From the NCBI RefSeq assembly GCF_003008615.1, contig NZ_CP027657.1, positions 4,092,001-4,156,000 on the forward strand: 64,000 bases of DNA, read 5' to 3'. The notes below the pieces were generated by a model. The model worked only from the letters and a program-made list of their open reading frames with translations. It did no database searches and had not been told where the DNA came from. The translations under genes were made by a program, and so were the position numbers. Position 1 is the first letter of the stretch. Each line of letters starts with the position of its first letter. Below, one piece after another: positions 34,308 through 43,552 of the stretch. This DNA comes from Pseudomonas mendocina (lineage in GTDB: Bacteria; Pseudomonadota; Gammaproteobacteria; Pseudomonadales; Pseudomonadaceae).

Positions 34308-34330
34308 GGCCGCTTAAAGCGGCCTTTTTT
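34308..34330. terminator. Bidirectional intrinsic terminator between nrdB and the accessory nuclease gene
   Basis: AAAAAA-GGCCGCTT-A-AAGCGGCC-TTTTTT: a perfect 8-bp stem with an A-tract on one side and a T-tract on the other. It ends nrdB transcription on the minus strand and insulates the gene at 32600-34273. Confidence 0.9.
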
Positions 34331-34350
34331 ATTTATAAAAATCTACTGTG

Positions 34351-35601
34351 TCAATCCCAGCTCAACGCCCCACCAGTCTGATACTCGATCACTCGGGTCT
34401 CGAAGAAGTTCTTCTCCTTCTTCAGATCCATGATCTCACTCATCCACGGGAAGGGGTTGGTAGTACCCGGGTACTCTTCCTTCAGGCCGATCTGGGTCAG
34501 GCGGCGGTTGGCGATGAATTTGAGGTAGTCCTCCATCATCGCGGCGTTCATGCCCAGTACGCCGCGCGGCATGGTGTCACGCGCGTATTCGATCTCCAGC
34601 TGGGTGCCCTGCAGGATCATCTGGGTCGCTTCGTCCTTCATCTGGGCGTCCCACAGGTGCGGGTTTTCGATCTTGATCTGGTTGATCACGTCGATGCCGA
34701 AGTTCAGGTGCATGGACTCGTCACGCAGGATGTACTGGAACTGCTCGGCGGTGCCGGTCATCTTGTTGCGGCGGCCCATGGAGAGGATCTGGGTGAAGCC
34801 GCAGTAGAAGAAGATGCCTTCCAGTACGCAGTAGTAAGCGATCAGGTTACGCAGGAACTGGCGGTCGGTTTCCGGGGTGCCGGTCTGGAACTTGGGATCG
34901 GAGATCGAGCGGGTGTACTTGAGGCCCCAGGAGGCTTTTTTCGCGACGCTCGGGATCTCGTGGTACATGTTGAAGATCTCGCCTTCATCCATGCCCAGCG
35001 ATTCGATGCAGTACTGGTAGGCGTGGGTGTGAATCGCTTCCTCGAAGGCCTGGCGCAGGATGTACTGGCGGCACTCGGGGTTGGTGATCAGGCGGTACAC
35101 GGCCAGTACCAGGTTGTTGGCAACCAGGCTGTCGGCGGTGGAGAAGAAGCCGAGGTTGCGCATGACGATGCGGCGCTCGTCTTCGCTGAGACCGTCTGTG
35201 GATTTCCACAGCGCGATGTCGGCGTTCATGTTCACTTCCTGCGGCATCCAGTGGTTGGCGCAACCATCCAGATACTTCTGCCAGGCCCAGTCGTACTTGA
35301 AGGGTACGAGCTGGTTGAGGTCGGCGCGGGCGTTGATCATCTGCTTGTCGCCGACCTGTACGCGCGCGGAGGCGCCTTCGAGGTCGTCCAGGCCTTCCTG
35401 AATGTCGAGGTCGTTCAGGGCTTTCTTGGCGCGAGCGACGGCGTCGGAGTCGTTGGCGTCAACGGCGCGTGCCTGCTCGACCGAGCCGGCAGCTTCGCTG
35501 TCGAGCTTGTCGAAGTTGGTGCCGGCGCTTTGTGCGGTGGCTTTGCTTGCGGCGGCTGCTTCTGCGCCGTCTTCCTTGTCGAATTCATCCCAGCTCAGCA
35601 T
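34351..35601 (-). CDS. nrdB: Class Ia ribonucleotide reductase beta subunit NrdB
   Basis: A 416-residue beta subunit. It carries the di-iron ligand motifs [15 protein letters not shown] and [16 protein letters not shown], and the family C-terminus that docks to the alpha subunit (TGGALSWD). With NrdA it makes deoxyribonucleoside diphosphates aerobically. A start at 35601 ([12 protein letters not shown]) matches the family; the acidic-Ala-rich N-terminal stretch is typical of Pseudomonas NrdB. It lies downstream of nrdA, separated by 456 bases with repeats, and ends at a strong terminator. Confidence 0.96.
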   Translation of the reverse strand: MLSWDEFDKEDGAEAAAASKATAQSAGTNFDKLDSEAAGSVEQARAVDANDSDAVARAKKALNDLDIQEGLDDLEGASARVQVGDKQMINARADLNQLVPFKYDWAWQKYLDGCANHWMPQEVNMNADIALWKSTDGLSEDERRIVMRNLGFFSTADSLVANNLVLAVYRLITNPECRQYILRQAFEEAIHTHAYQYCIESLGMDEGEIFNMYHEIPSVAKKASWGLKYTRSISDPKFQTGTPETDRQFLRNLIAYYCVLEGIFFYCGFTQILSMGRRNKMTGTAEQFQYILRDESMHLNFGIDVINQIKIENPHLWDAQMKDEATQMILQGTQLEIEYARDTMPRGVLGMNAAMMEDYLKFIANRRLTQIGLKEEYPGTTNPFPWMSEIMDLKKEKNFFETRVIEYQTGGALSWD

Positions 35602-36057
35602 GGCTTGGCTCCTGCGTGAGGGCCGGTGAATAAACCGGCCTGTATGGATATACAGATAATTTGAATTATGTTCCGTTGCGTGATGCGCGCAAGGGTAAAC
35701 GGGTACCACTGGTCAGCAGGCGATGGATTGCTGGCTGACCGTTGCCACTCGACCCGGAGGAGGAGGGGCGGGAATTGGTGGGGAGGGGTGGCCCTGTAGG
35801 AGCGGATTTATCCGCGAATTTCGCGGCTGAAGCCGCTCCTACGGAAGAGCTTTGCCCTCTCCCTAACCCTCTCCCGCAAGCGGGAGAGGGGATTAACCGT
35901 GTGTTGCTTCAGCTTTTCATTCAGCTATCGAGCGTGTAGCTGAGCGAGTAGTCGCAAGGCACCTGCTGGAGTGGAGCCCCTGAGCGTACGCATGTACGTG
36001 ATGGGGGCCGCTCTAGCAGGTAACGCCGCGAATGCCGCTCAGATCCACGCGCCAGCC
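35602..36057. other. nrdA-nrdB spacer with two hairpin repeats
   Basis: No gene. Contains the REP palindrome at 35796-35842 and a perfect 10-bp hairpin CCCTCTCCCG-CAAG-CGGGAGAGGG at 35867-35890. Both may process or stabilise an nrdA-nrdB transcript. The nrdB leader just upstream of its start contains an AT-rich patch (35640-35670) which could be a promoter. Confidence 0.6.
35796..35842. repeat. GTAGGAGCGG...CCGCTCCTAC REP pair
   Basis: GTAGGAGCGGATTTATCCGC followed by TCGCGGCTGAAGCCGCTCCT forms a two-sided palindrome; a second member lies at 55355-55417. A common Pseudomonas REP family, different from the RAYT-associated one. Confidence 0.8.
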
Positions 36058-38967
36058 TTACTGACAAGCTTCGCAGTCGGGTTCATCGATGGCGCACGCT
36101 TTCGGTACTGGCGCCGGGGCCGGTGCGGCCTGCTGAGCCGGAGCCTGAGCCTTGGCCGAGAAGCCTTCGTCGCCACCAGCGGACACTGCGTTGAGCTTGC
36201 CGGTGTTGATGGTGGATTTCTCGGTGCTGGTGGCGGCCAGGGCACGGAGGTAGTAGGTGGTTTTCAGGCCACGGTACCAGGCCATGCGGTAGGTCACGTC
36301 CAGCTTCTTGCCCGAGGCGCCGGCGATGTACAGGTTCAGCGACTGAGCCTGGTCGATCCACTTCTGGCGACGGCTGGCAGCGTCGACGATCCACTTGGTT
36401 TCCACTTCGAACGCGGTGGCGTACAGGTCTTTCAGATCCTGCGGGATGCGCTCGATCTGCTGCACGGAGCCGTCGTAGTACTTCAGGTCGTTGACCATGA
36501 CGCTGTCCCACAGGCCGCGGTTCTTCAGGTCGCGAACCAGGTAGGGGTTGATCACGGTGAATTCGCCGGAGAGGTTCGATTTCACGTACAGGTTCTGGTA
36601 GGTCGGCTCGATGGACTGCGACACGCCAATGATGTTGGAGATGGTCGCGGTCGGCGCGATGGCCATGATGTTCGAGTTACGAATACCTTTCTTCACGCGC
36701 TCGCGGATCGGTGCCCAGTCCAGCGACTCGGACAGGTCGACGTCGATGTACTTCTGGCCACGGGCCTCGATCAGGATCTGCTGCGAATCCAGCGGCAGGA
36801 TGCCCTTGCTCCACAGCGAGCCTTCGAAGGTGCTGTAGGCGCCGCGCTCTTCGGCCAGGTCACAGGAAGCCTGGATGGCGTAGTAGCTGATGGCTTCCAT
36901 CGACTTGTCGGCGAACTCGACGGCAGCGTCGGAGCCATAGGCGATGTGCTGCAGGTACAGGGCGTCCTGGAAGCCCATCAGGCCGAGGCCGACCGGACGG
37001 TGCTTGAAGTTGGAGTTACGTGCCTGGTCGACGCTGTAGTAGTTGATGTCGATGACGTTATCGAGCATGCGCACAGCGGTCTTCACGGTGCGGCCGAGTT
37101 TCTCGATGTCCAGCTTGCCGTCGACGATGTGGTTGACCAGGTTGACCGAACCCAGGTTGCAGACGGCGATCTCGTCCTTGTTGGTGTTCAGGGTGATCTC
37201 GGTGCACAGGTTGGAGCTGTGTACCACGCCCACGTGCTGCTGCGGGCTGCGCAGGTTGCACGGATCCTTGAAGGTCAGCCATGGGTGGCCGGTCTCGAAC
37301 AGCATCGAGAGCATCTTGCGCCACAGGTCTTTGGCCTGGATGGTCTTGTACAGCTTGATCTTGCCGTACTCGATCAGGGCTTCGTAGTACTCGTAGCGTT
37401 CTTCGAAGGCCTTGCCGGTCAGGTCGTGCAGATCCGGTACTTCGGACGGGCTGAACAGGGTCCACTTGCCGTCTTCGAAGACGCGCTTCATGAACAGGTC
37501 CGGAATCCAGTTGGCGGTGTTCATGTCGTGGGTACGACGACGGTCGTCACCGGTGTTCTTGCGCAGCTCGAGGAATTCCTCGATGTCCATGTGCCAGGTT
37601 TCCAGGTAGGCGCAGACCGCGCCCTTGCGTTTGCCGCCCTGGTTGACCGCCACGGCGGTGTCGTTGACCACTTTGAGGAAGGGCACGACGCCCTGGGATT
37701 TGCCGTTGGTGCCCTTGATGTAGGAGCCCAGCGCGCGCACTGGAGTCCAGTCGTTACCCAGACCGCCGGCGAATTTGCTCAGCATGGCGTTGTCGTGGAT
37801 GGCGCCGTAGATGCCCGACAGGTCGTCCGGGACGGTGGTCAGGTAGCAGGACGACAGCTGCGGACGCAGGGTGCCGGCGTTGAACAGGGTCGGGGTCGAC
37901 GCCATGTAGTCGAACGAGGACAGCAGGTTGTAAAACTCGATGGCGCGGTCTTCGCGGTTCTTCGGCTCTTCGATGGCCAGGCCCATGGCCACGCGCATGA
38001 AGAACACCTGCGGCAGTTCGAAACGGATGCCGTCCTTGTGGATGAAGTAGCGGTCGTACAGGGTCTGCAGGCCCAGATAGGTGAACTGCTGGTCACGCTC
38101 GTGGTTCAGCGCCTTGCCCAGCTTCTCCAGGTCGTACTCTTTGAGTTTCGGGTCGAGCAGTTCGAATTGCGAGCCAGCTTCGACATAGGCCGGCAGGGCC
38201 TTGGCGTACAGGTCGGCCATCTCGTGGTGAGTGGCGCTGCCAGTGATGTTGAGGAAGGTCAGGGCTTCGGCGCGGATGTTGTCCATCAGCAGGCGGGCGG
38301 TGACGTAGCTGTAGTTCGGCTCACGCTCGACCAGGGTACGGGCGGTCATCACCAGGGCGGTGTTGACGTCTTTCTCGGCCACGCCGTCGTACAGGTTCTT
38401 CAGGGTTTCGCGCTCGATCAGCGAACCGTCGACTTCAGCCAGACCTTCGCAGGCTTCGCGAATGATGGTCTGCAGGCGGCCCATGTCCAGCGGCTGCAGG
38501 CTGCCATCGGCGGCGGTGATGCGGATGCTCGGGTGCGGCTGGGCGATTTCGCTGCCGGCATTGGCGTTCTTGCGCTTGCTGGCCTGGGCTTCGCGGTAGA
38601 TCACGTAGTCGCGGGCGACTTTCTGCTCGCCGGCACGCATCAGGGCCAGTTCGACCTGATCCTGGATTTCTTCGATGTGGATGGTGCCGCCGGACGGCAT
38701 GCGGCGCTTGAAGGTGGCGGTGACCTGTTCGGTCAGGCGCGCGACGGTATCGTGAATGCGCGAAGAGGCAGCGGCGGTACCGCCTTCCACTGCGAGGAAC
38801 GCTTTGGTGATGGCGACGGTGATCTTGTCATCGGTGTAGGGGACGACGGTGCCGTTGCGCTTGATCACGCGTAGCTGGCCGGGAGCGGTTGCAGCCAGAT
38901 TCTGGGAGGAATCGTCGGTCTGCGGCGCCACGGCCTGCGGGTTCTCGCGAGTGATGTCGGTCTGCAT
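36058..38967 (-). CDS. nrdA: Class Ia ribonucleotide reductase alpha subunit NrdA
   Basis: A 969-residue alpha subunit. Residues about 30-120 form an ATP-cone (RVIKRNGTVVPYTDDKITVA), expected to sense dATP/ATP. The active-site set is intact: SSCYLTTVPDDL, NLCTEITLN and AVCNLGSVNL hold the three catalytic Cys and the Asn/Glu pair. The C-terminus ends EPDCEACQ, a CxxC pair that regenerates the site. The upstream region carries NrdR boxes and a DnaA box. Longer than E. coli NrdA, as usual in Pseudomonas. Confidence 0.97.
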   Translation of the reverse strand: MQTDITRENPQAVAPQTDDSSQNLAATAPGQLRVIKRNGTVVPYTDDKITVAITKAFLAVEGGTAAASSRIHDTVARLTEQVTATFKRRMPSGGTIHIEEIQDQVELALMRAGEQKVARDYVIYREAQASKRKNANAGSEIAQPHPSIRITAADGSLQPLDMGRLQTIIREACEGLAEVDGSLIERETLKNLYDGVAEKDVNTALVMTARTLVEREPNYSYVTARLLMDNIRAEALTFLNITGSATHHEMADLYAKALPAYVEAGSQFELLDPKLKEYDLEKLGKALNHERDQQFTYLGLQTLYDRYFIHKDGIRFELPQVFFMRVAMGLAIEEPKNREDRAIEFYNLLSSFDYMASTPTLFNAGTLRPQLSSCYLTTVPDDLSGIYGAIHDNAMLSKFAGGLGNDWTPVRALGSYIKGTNGKSQGVVPFLKVVNDTAVAVNQGGKRKGAVCAYLETWHMDIEEFLELRKNTGDDRRRTHDMNTANWIPDLFMKRVFEDGKWTLFSPSEVPDLHDLTGKAFEERYEYYEALIEYGKIKLYKTIQAKDLWRKMLSMLFETGHPWLTFKDPCNLRSPQQHVGVVHSSNLCTEITLNTNKDEIAVCNLGSVNLVNHIVDGKLDIEKLGRTVKTAVRMLDNVIDINYYSVDQARNSNFKHRPVGLGLMGFQDALYLQHIAYGSDAAVEFADKSMEAISYYAIQASCDLAEERGAYSTFEGSLWSKGILPLDSQQILIEARGQKYIDVDLSESLDWAPIRERVKKGIRNSNIMAIAPTATISNIIGVSQSIEPTYQNLYVKSNLSGEFTVINPYLVRDLKNRGLWDSVMVNDLKYYDGSVQQIERIPQDLKDLYATAFEVETKWIVDAASRRQKWIDQAQSLNLYIAGASGKKLDVTYRMAWYRGLKTTYYLRALAATSTEKSTINTGKLNAVSAGGDEGFSAKAQAPAQQAAPAPAPVPKACAIDEPDCEACQ

Positions 38968-39167
38968 GGGGATCTCCGTGTTCTGTAATTTTCTGGTTGG
39001 ACGTCACGATTAGAAACCGCGCCCTGTCCGCCGTTCATTCCATTAACAACTGAGCCGCACGCGGCAGCGAGGCCGGGCACGGGGTGTTGCAAGAGCGGGC
39101 AGGTAGGGCACGACTTCGGATGCCGTCCTGGCGCAAAAGTCAAAGCGGGGCATTACCACACCCCGCC

Positions 39168-39181
39168 TACTACATATAGTG
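39168..39181. promoter_or_regulatory. NrdR box (proximal)
   Basis: TACTACATATAGTG matches the perfect palindrome at 39586 in 12 of 14 positions. NrdR represses ribonucleotide reductase genes when bound to ATP/dATP. It lies 200 bases upstream of the nrdA start. Confidence 0.7.
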
Positions 39182-39444
39182 GTCGGTCAACGAATATGTC
39201 CGTTGCCTGACCAGCTCACGGGCACCTTCGAGGAAATGCTCCGCGGCTGTAGCCCAGGCTTGGCCTGGGCTTGCTTGAATCTGTCGGTGTAATCACTGGA
39301 AAACGCTGCGAAAAGGGCTTGCGCGATACGTGATTCTTGTATCCGGTATTTCGCTTCAACCCAATATCTGGTGGGTGCTTCGCGATGGGGATACAAGATA
39401 GTGCGCTGTGTGAGGCAATGCAAGGTACTCGGCGAAGAACAACC

Positions 39445-39453
39445 TGTGGATAA
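39445..39453 (-). promoter_or_regulatory. DnaA box
   Basis: TGTGGATAA is the exact complement of the consensus TTATCCACA. DnaA regulates nrdAB in E. coli; here the box lies between the two NrdR boxes, so a similar link to replication initiation is likely. Confidence 0.65.
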
Positions 39454-39585
39454 GGTGTGAGTGCCTTGTGGGTGTTGGCGGGCAAGCCCCCGTCATTTCT
39501 GGCTCTGCCTGTGGGTGACCGTTCGTCGCCCATGACGGGTGGATTTCAGTGCGATGTCGAAGCTGTTCGGCAGCGCACAGACTAC

Positions 39586-39599
39586 CACTATATATAGTG
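39586..39599. promoter_or_regulatory. NrdR box (distal), perfect palindrome
   Basis: CACTATATATAGTG is a perfect 14-base palindrome agreeing with the NrdR consensus. It is 404 bases from the proximal box and 130 bases upstream of the response-regulator start, so it could act on either gene. Confidence 0.75.
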
Positions 39600-39729
39600 C
39601 TTTTGGCATGTGCTGTGCTTACCGTTGATGGTTCTGCAGGTCGCTGCGCCTGCCGCTCGCGCAGAGCAGGGCCAGACCCTAGAATGGGCGTCGTTTTCCG
39701 ACCGTGGCCTGGTGCAGAGGGGAGTGGGT

Positions 39730-40452
39730 GTGGAACAAGAAGCGTGGCAGATCCTCATCGTCGAGGATGACCAGCGCCTGGCGCAGTTGACCCGGGAATA
39801 CCTGGAGGGTAATGGCCTGCGTGTCGCCATCGAAGCCGATGGTGCCAAGGCGGCGGCGCGGATTCTCGCCGAGCAGCCGGATCTGGTGATGCTCGACCTG
39901 ATGTTGCCGGGCGAGGACGGCCTGACCATCTGCCGCAAGGTGCGCGCTGGCTACAAGGGGCCGATCCTGATGCTGACGGCGCGCACCGACGACATGGATC
40001 AGGTGCTCGGGCTGGAGATGGGCGCCGATGACTATGTGTGCAAGCCGGTGCGCCCCCGTGTGCTGCTGGCGCGTATCCGTGCACTGCTGCGTCGCCAGGG
40101 TGGCGAGGCTGAGCGCGATGATGGTGGGCCGCGCCGGCTGCAGTTCGGCCCGCTGGCCATCGACAAGGCGATGCGCGAGGCCTGGCTCGGTGAGCAGGGT
40201 ATCGAGCTGACCAGCGCCGAATTCGATCTGCTGTGGCTGCTGGCGGTCAACGCCGGACGCATCCTGTCGCGCGAGGAAATCTTCGGCGCCCTGCGTGGCA
40301 TCGAGTACGACGGCCAGGATCGCTCCATCGATGTGCGCATTTCGCGTATTCGGCCCAAGATCGGTGACGATCCAATGCACCCGCGCCTGATCAAGACCGT
40401 GCGCAGCAAGGGCTATCTGTTCGTTGCCGAGGCGGCGGAGGCGCTGCTTTGA
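39730..40452 (+). CDS. rstA: RstA-like OmpR-family response regulator
   Basis: A 240-residue regulator. Receiver domain with acidic pocket VEDD, phospho-acceptor Asp in VMLDLMLPGEDG and Lys in YVCKPVRP; then an OmpR-type winged helix (RILSREEIFGALRGIEYDGQ, DVRISRIRPKIGDD). GTG at 39730 follows GAGGGGAG. The pattern of sequence and partner kinase points to the RstAB group; exact stimulus unknown. First gene of a three-gene operon. Confidence 0.85.
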   Translation: MEQEAWQILIVEDDQRLAQLTREYLEGNGLRVAIEADGAKAAARILAEQPDLVMLDLMLPGEDGLTICRKVRAGYKGPILMLTARTDDMDQVLGLEMGADDYVCKPVRPRVLLARIRALLRRQGGEAERDDGGPRRLQFGPLAIDKAMREAWLGEQGIELTSAEFDLLWLLAVNAGRILSREEIFGALRGIEYDGQDRSIDVRISRIRPKIGDDPMHPRLIKTVRSKGYLFVAEAAEALL

Positions 40453-41033
40453 GCAAGCCGGCGAAGAGCGTTCGAGCCAGCGAAGACGCCCGGTTTCCTG
40501 TTCTGGAGACCGGGCGTTTGCGTTTACGGGAGATCGTCGAGGAGGATATCCGCTCCATCTTCCTTGGCCTTTCCGACCCGCAGGTGATCCGCTACTACGG
40601 CGTTTCCTATGCCACGCTGGAAGCCACCCAGGCGCAGATGGACTGGTACCGCGAACTGCTGCTCGAACGCACGGGCATCTGGTGGGGCATCTGCCGTCCG
40701 GACAACCCGGCAGAACTGCTCGGCGCTTGCGGTTACAACGACTGGGAGCGCCGCCACCGTCGTGCCGAGCTGGGCTACTGGCTGATGCCCGAGCACTGGC
40801 GCCGTGGGGTGATGCGCGAGAGCCTGGAGGCCGTGATCGCCTATGGCTTCGAAGCGATGGATCTGCACCGCATCGAGGCCGTGGTGGACACGGAAAACCT
40901 GGCCAGCAGCGGCCTGCTGCGGGGCCTGGGCTTTGCCCACGAAGGTGTGCGCCGCGAGTGCGAGTACCAGGAGGGGCGTTATCTCAGCCTGGATTGCTTC
41001 GGTCTGCTCAGCAGCCAGAGAACCGCGCGATGA
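40449..41033 (+). CDS. RimJ/RimL-type GNAT acetyltransferase in the two-component operon
   Basis: A 194-residue acetyltransferase: ETGRLRLREIVEEDIRSIFL at the start, EHWRRGVMRESLEAVIAYGF for acetyl-CoA binding, and VDTENLASSGLLRGLGFAHE as the family end. It begins at a TTG whose first bases overlap the regulator stop codon (TTGA), with GGAGG seven bases upstream, and ends overlapping the kinase ATG (ATGA). This tight coupling suggests a linked role, perhaps modifying a ribosomal or envelope protein. Substrate unknown. Confidence 0.85.
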   Translation: MSKPAKSVRASEDARFPVLETGRLRLREIVEEDIRSIFLGLSDPQVIRYYGVSYATLEATQAQMDWYRELLLERTGIWWGICRPDNPAELLGACGYNDWERRHRRAELGYWLMPEHWRRGVMRESLEAVIAYGFEAMDLHRIEAVVDTENLASSGLLRGLGFAHEGVRRECEYQEGRYLSLDCFGLLSSQRTAR

Positions 41034-42637
41034 ACTCCATCTTTCTGCGAATCTACGGCGGTATGCTCGCCGCCCTGGTGCTGGTGGCGCTGCTCGGTGT
41101 GGGCACCTTGCACCTGGTCAACGAGGTGCGTGGCGACCAGTACCGTGAAGGGCTGGCGCGCGGCACGTTCCGTCTGATGGCGGACAACCTGCTGGGCATG
41201 AGCGAGGTGGAGCGCCGCCGTGCCCTGGTGGTGTGGTCGCGCCTGCTGGGCATTCCGCTGCGCCTGCAGGAGATGGACGAAGTGCACCTGGAGACGGGCG
41301 AGCGCAATCGGCTGCAACGCGGTCATGTGCTGGTGCAGCAGACCGGTCCGCACTCGGCCAAGGTCTACGGCCTGCTCGACGGCAAGCAGCCGCTGTTGCT
41401 GACCGGTGAGATTCAGCAGATCAGCGAGCAGTTGGCGCGGGCCACCAACTATCTGTTGATCGACGAGCTGATCCGTTACCCGGTCGACGAGCAGCCGCAG
41501 CGTCTGGCCGAGTTGAAGGCAGCCAAGCAGTTCGGCTTCGACCTGCATCTGGTGCGCCTGGACGAGGCGTTGCTCGATCTCGATCAGCGTCGGCGTATCG
41601 ACGAGGGCGATACGGTGATGGCGCTGGGCAGGGGCGGTGATTCCATCCATGTGTTCTCCGGCATCGTCGACACGCCCTGGGTGCTGGAAATCGGCCCGCT
41701 GTATCAGATGAACCCTTATCCGCCGCAGTTGCTGGTGTTCATCGGCGCATTGGGGTTGAGCCTGATCGGCCTGATCGTCTATCTGCTGGTGCGCTCGCTG
41801 GAGCAGCGTCTGCGCGTGCTGGAAGGCGCCGCCACACGGATTGCCAGTGGCCGCCTGGATGCGCGCGTGCCGACCCGTGGCGCCGACTCGGTGGGGCGTC
41901 TGGCCAGCAGTTTCAATGCCATGGCCGAGCACCTGCAGACCTCGCTGAGCACCCAGCGTGAGCTGGTGCGCGCGGTGTCGCACGAGCTGCGCACGCCGGT
42001 GGCGCGCCTGCGTTTCGGCCTGGAGATGATCGCCGATGCCGAGAGCGAAACGGCCCGACGCAAGTACATGGATGGCATGGACAGCGATATTCAGGATCTC
42101 GACAAGCTGGTGGACGAGATGCTGACCTACGCGCGCCTGGAGCAGGGCTCGCCGGCGTTGAATTTCCAGCAGGTGGAACTCAAGGCGCTGATCGATCAGG
42201 TGATCGAAGAGCTGGCGCCGCTGAGCACTACCGTGCGTGTGGAGTGCGGGGCGATTCTCAGTGTGCAGGCCGATACCGCCTGCTGGGTCGAGGCCGAGCC
42301 GCGCTACCTGCACCGCGCCCTGCAGAACCTGGTGAGCAACGCCATGCGTTACGCCGAAGGGCGGGTGTTGATCAGTTGCCAGGTGGGCTACAAGCGTTGC
42401 CGCATCGATGTCGAGGATGACGGGCCGGGTGTGCCGGAGGAGGCCTGGGAGCGGCTGTTCAGCCCCTTCCTGCGCCTGGACGACAGCCGCACGCGCTCTT
42501 CGGGTGGGCATGGCCTGGGGCTTTCCATCGTGCGCCGGATCATCTATTGGCACGGCGGTCGCGCGCAGATCAGCCGCAGCGAGAGCCTCGGCGGCGCGCG
42601 CTTCAGCCTGGTATGGCCGCGGCGTCAGGGGGAGTAG
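41030..42637 (+). CDS. rstB: RstB-like sensor histidine kinase
   Basis: A 535-residue membrane kinase. N-terminal helix (IYGGMLAALVLVALLGVGTL), periplasmic sensor (about 35-225), second helix (LLVFIGALGLSLIGLIVYLL), HAMP, dimerisation/phosphotransfer with SHELRTPVARLRFG, and an ATPase domain with NLVSNAMRYAEG and GGHGLGLSIVRRI. It should phosphorylate the RstA-like regulator. The start overlaps the preceding stop by 4 bases. Confidence 0.87.
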   Translation: MNSIFLRIYGGMLAALVLVALLGVGTLHLVNEVRGDQYREGLARGTFRLMADNLLGMSEVERRRALVVWSRLLGIPLRLQEMDEVHLETGERNRLQRGHVLVQQTGPHSAKVYGLLDGKQPLLLTGEIQQISEQLARATNYLLIDELIRYPVDEQPQRLAELKAAKQFGFDLHLVRLDEALLDLDQRRRIDEGDTVMALGRGGDSIHVFSGIVDTPWVLEIGPLYQMNPYPPQLLVFIGALGLSLIGLIVYLLVRSLEQRLRVLEGAATRIASGRLDARVPTRGADSVGRLASSFNAMAEHLQTSLSTQRELVRAVSHELRTPVARLRFGLEMIADAESETARRKYMDGMDSDIQDLDKLVDEMLTYARLEQGSPALNFQQVELKALIDQVIEELAPLSTTVRVECGAILSVQADTACWVEAEPRYLHRALQNLVSNAMRYAEGRVLISCQVGYKRCRIDVEDDGPGVPEEAWERLFSPFLRLDDSRTRSSGGHGLGLSIVRRIIYWHGGRAQISRSESLGGARFSLVWPRRQGE

Positions 42638-42657
42638 GGCGCGTTCGTGTTGGGCTT

Positions 42658-42708
42658 GGTGCGCACGGCGCACCCTACTGATCGCAGGTAGGGTGCGCCG
42701 TGCGCACC
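42658..42708. repeat. REPIN (two inverted REPs)
   Basis: GGTGCGCACGGCGCACCCTA ... TAGGGTGCGCCGTGCGCACC, with 11 bases between; the whole unit can fold on itself. Between convergent rstB and pcpS. Confidence 0.9.
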
Positions 42709-42714
42709 GAATGA

Positions 42715-43419
42715 TCAGGCCTCCACCGCCACCAGGCTCAGCACCTTGCCGTCGAACAGGGCGAATTGCCCGTCCAGTTCGGCGCCGGTGCGCCAGTCGC
42801 GATTCAGGTCGATCAGCAGGCGCAGGCGCGCGCTGTCGTGGTCGCAGCCCAGCAGCTCGGCATCATGAAAGTAGAAGTGCGTCAGGGTCAGTGGGTAGAG
42901 CGCCTTGAACAGGCTTTCCTTGAGCGAGAAGGTCAGGCTGATGTGCAGGGCGCGGGCTTCGTCGTCCAGCCCGTCGAGGCGTGCCAGTTCGTTTGGTGTG
43001 AGGATTTCGCCTTGCAGGCGCAGGGCGCGGTCGGCTGGCAGCAGGCGTTCCACATCCATGCCGATGGCGCGCCACTGGTCGCTGGCGGCCACCAGGGCGG
43101 CGGCCCAGTTGTCGCCGTGGGTGATGGAGCCGCTTACGCCGGCGGGCCACTGCGGCGCGCGATCTTCCCCAACGGCGGGGGCGATGGCATGGCCGTTGAG
43201 GCGACGCAGGGCTTCACGGGCGCACAGGCGGCCGGCCAGGTATTCACTCTGGCGCTTGGCCACGCCGCGTACCGGGGGAATGTCGCAGCGCTCGCAGTCG
43301 CCTGCGGCGAACTGCGCCGGGTCGAAGCGGGTGCTGATCAGGTGCGCGCCGGCCAGTGGGCGTGGCAGTGGATCGTGATCGTCAAGCGCGCTGCAGCAGG
43401 CGGGGTGATAGGTGTTCAT
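42715..43419 (-). CDS. pcpS: 4'-phosphopantetheinyl transferase (PcpS-like)
   Basis: A 234-residue EntD-type transferase with Mg-binding motifs GMDVERLLP and FSLKESLFKALYP (residues about 127 and 175). It moves the phosphopantetheine arm from CoA to carrier proteins. Pseudomonas PcpS serves both primary fatty-acid ACP and secondary metabolism. Length and sequence fit PcpS (242 aa in P. aeruginosa). Monocistronic. Confidence 0.9.
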   Translation of the reverse strand: MNTYHPACCSALDDHDPLPRPLAGAHLISTRFDPAQFAAGDCERCDIPPVRGVAKRQSEYLAGRLCAREALRRLNGHAIAPAVGEDRAPQWPAGVSGSITHGDNWAAALVAASDQWRAIGMDVERLLPADRALRLQGEILTPNELARLDGLDDEARALHISLTFSLKESLFKALYPLTLTHFYFHDAELLGCDHDSARLRLLIDLNRDWRTGAELDGQFALFDGKVLSLVAVEA

Positions 43420-43552
43420 GGGGCGCGATTGTGCCGTGGCGCGGACTGCTCAGTCATCCGCCGTTTACATTTCTTTGCAGGCAGTTAACAAAGCTAAACG
43501 GACGTTGCCCCTGGCTTTTGTCAGACTGCGCGGGCATTCCCTAGGGATTGCA

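Larger units (their letters stand above)
38968..39729. other. Long regulatory spacer upstream of nrdA
   Basis: 762 bases without a supported gene, between nrdA and the divergent response-regulator gene. Holds two NrdR-box-like palindromes (39168-39181, 39586-39599), a perfect DnaA box (39445-39453) and a perfect hairpin AGCCCAGGC-TTG-GCCTGGGCT (about 39248-39268). A 78-codon minus-strand frame (39187-39423) is partly built from the hairpin and is not believed. Confidence 0.6.

Noticed and set aside
34348..35619. 423-codon plus-strand frame across nrdB
   Set aside because: Antisense shadow without ribosome site or recognisable domain.
35971..38874. A 967-codon frame on the plus strand across nrdA
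   Set aside because: Antisense shadow of a GC-rich gene: the sequence is low-complexity (Gly, Val, His, Gln rich), while nrdA on the other strand has all catalytic motifs.
39187..39423. A 78-codon minus-strand frame upstream of nrdA
   Set aside because: Its C-terminal part is a hairpin sequence and there is no ribosome site; treated as regulatory spacer.
40979..42673. Long minus-strand frame across the RstB-like kinase
   Set aside because: Shadow frame; kinase has H-box, N-box and G-box motifs on the plus strand.
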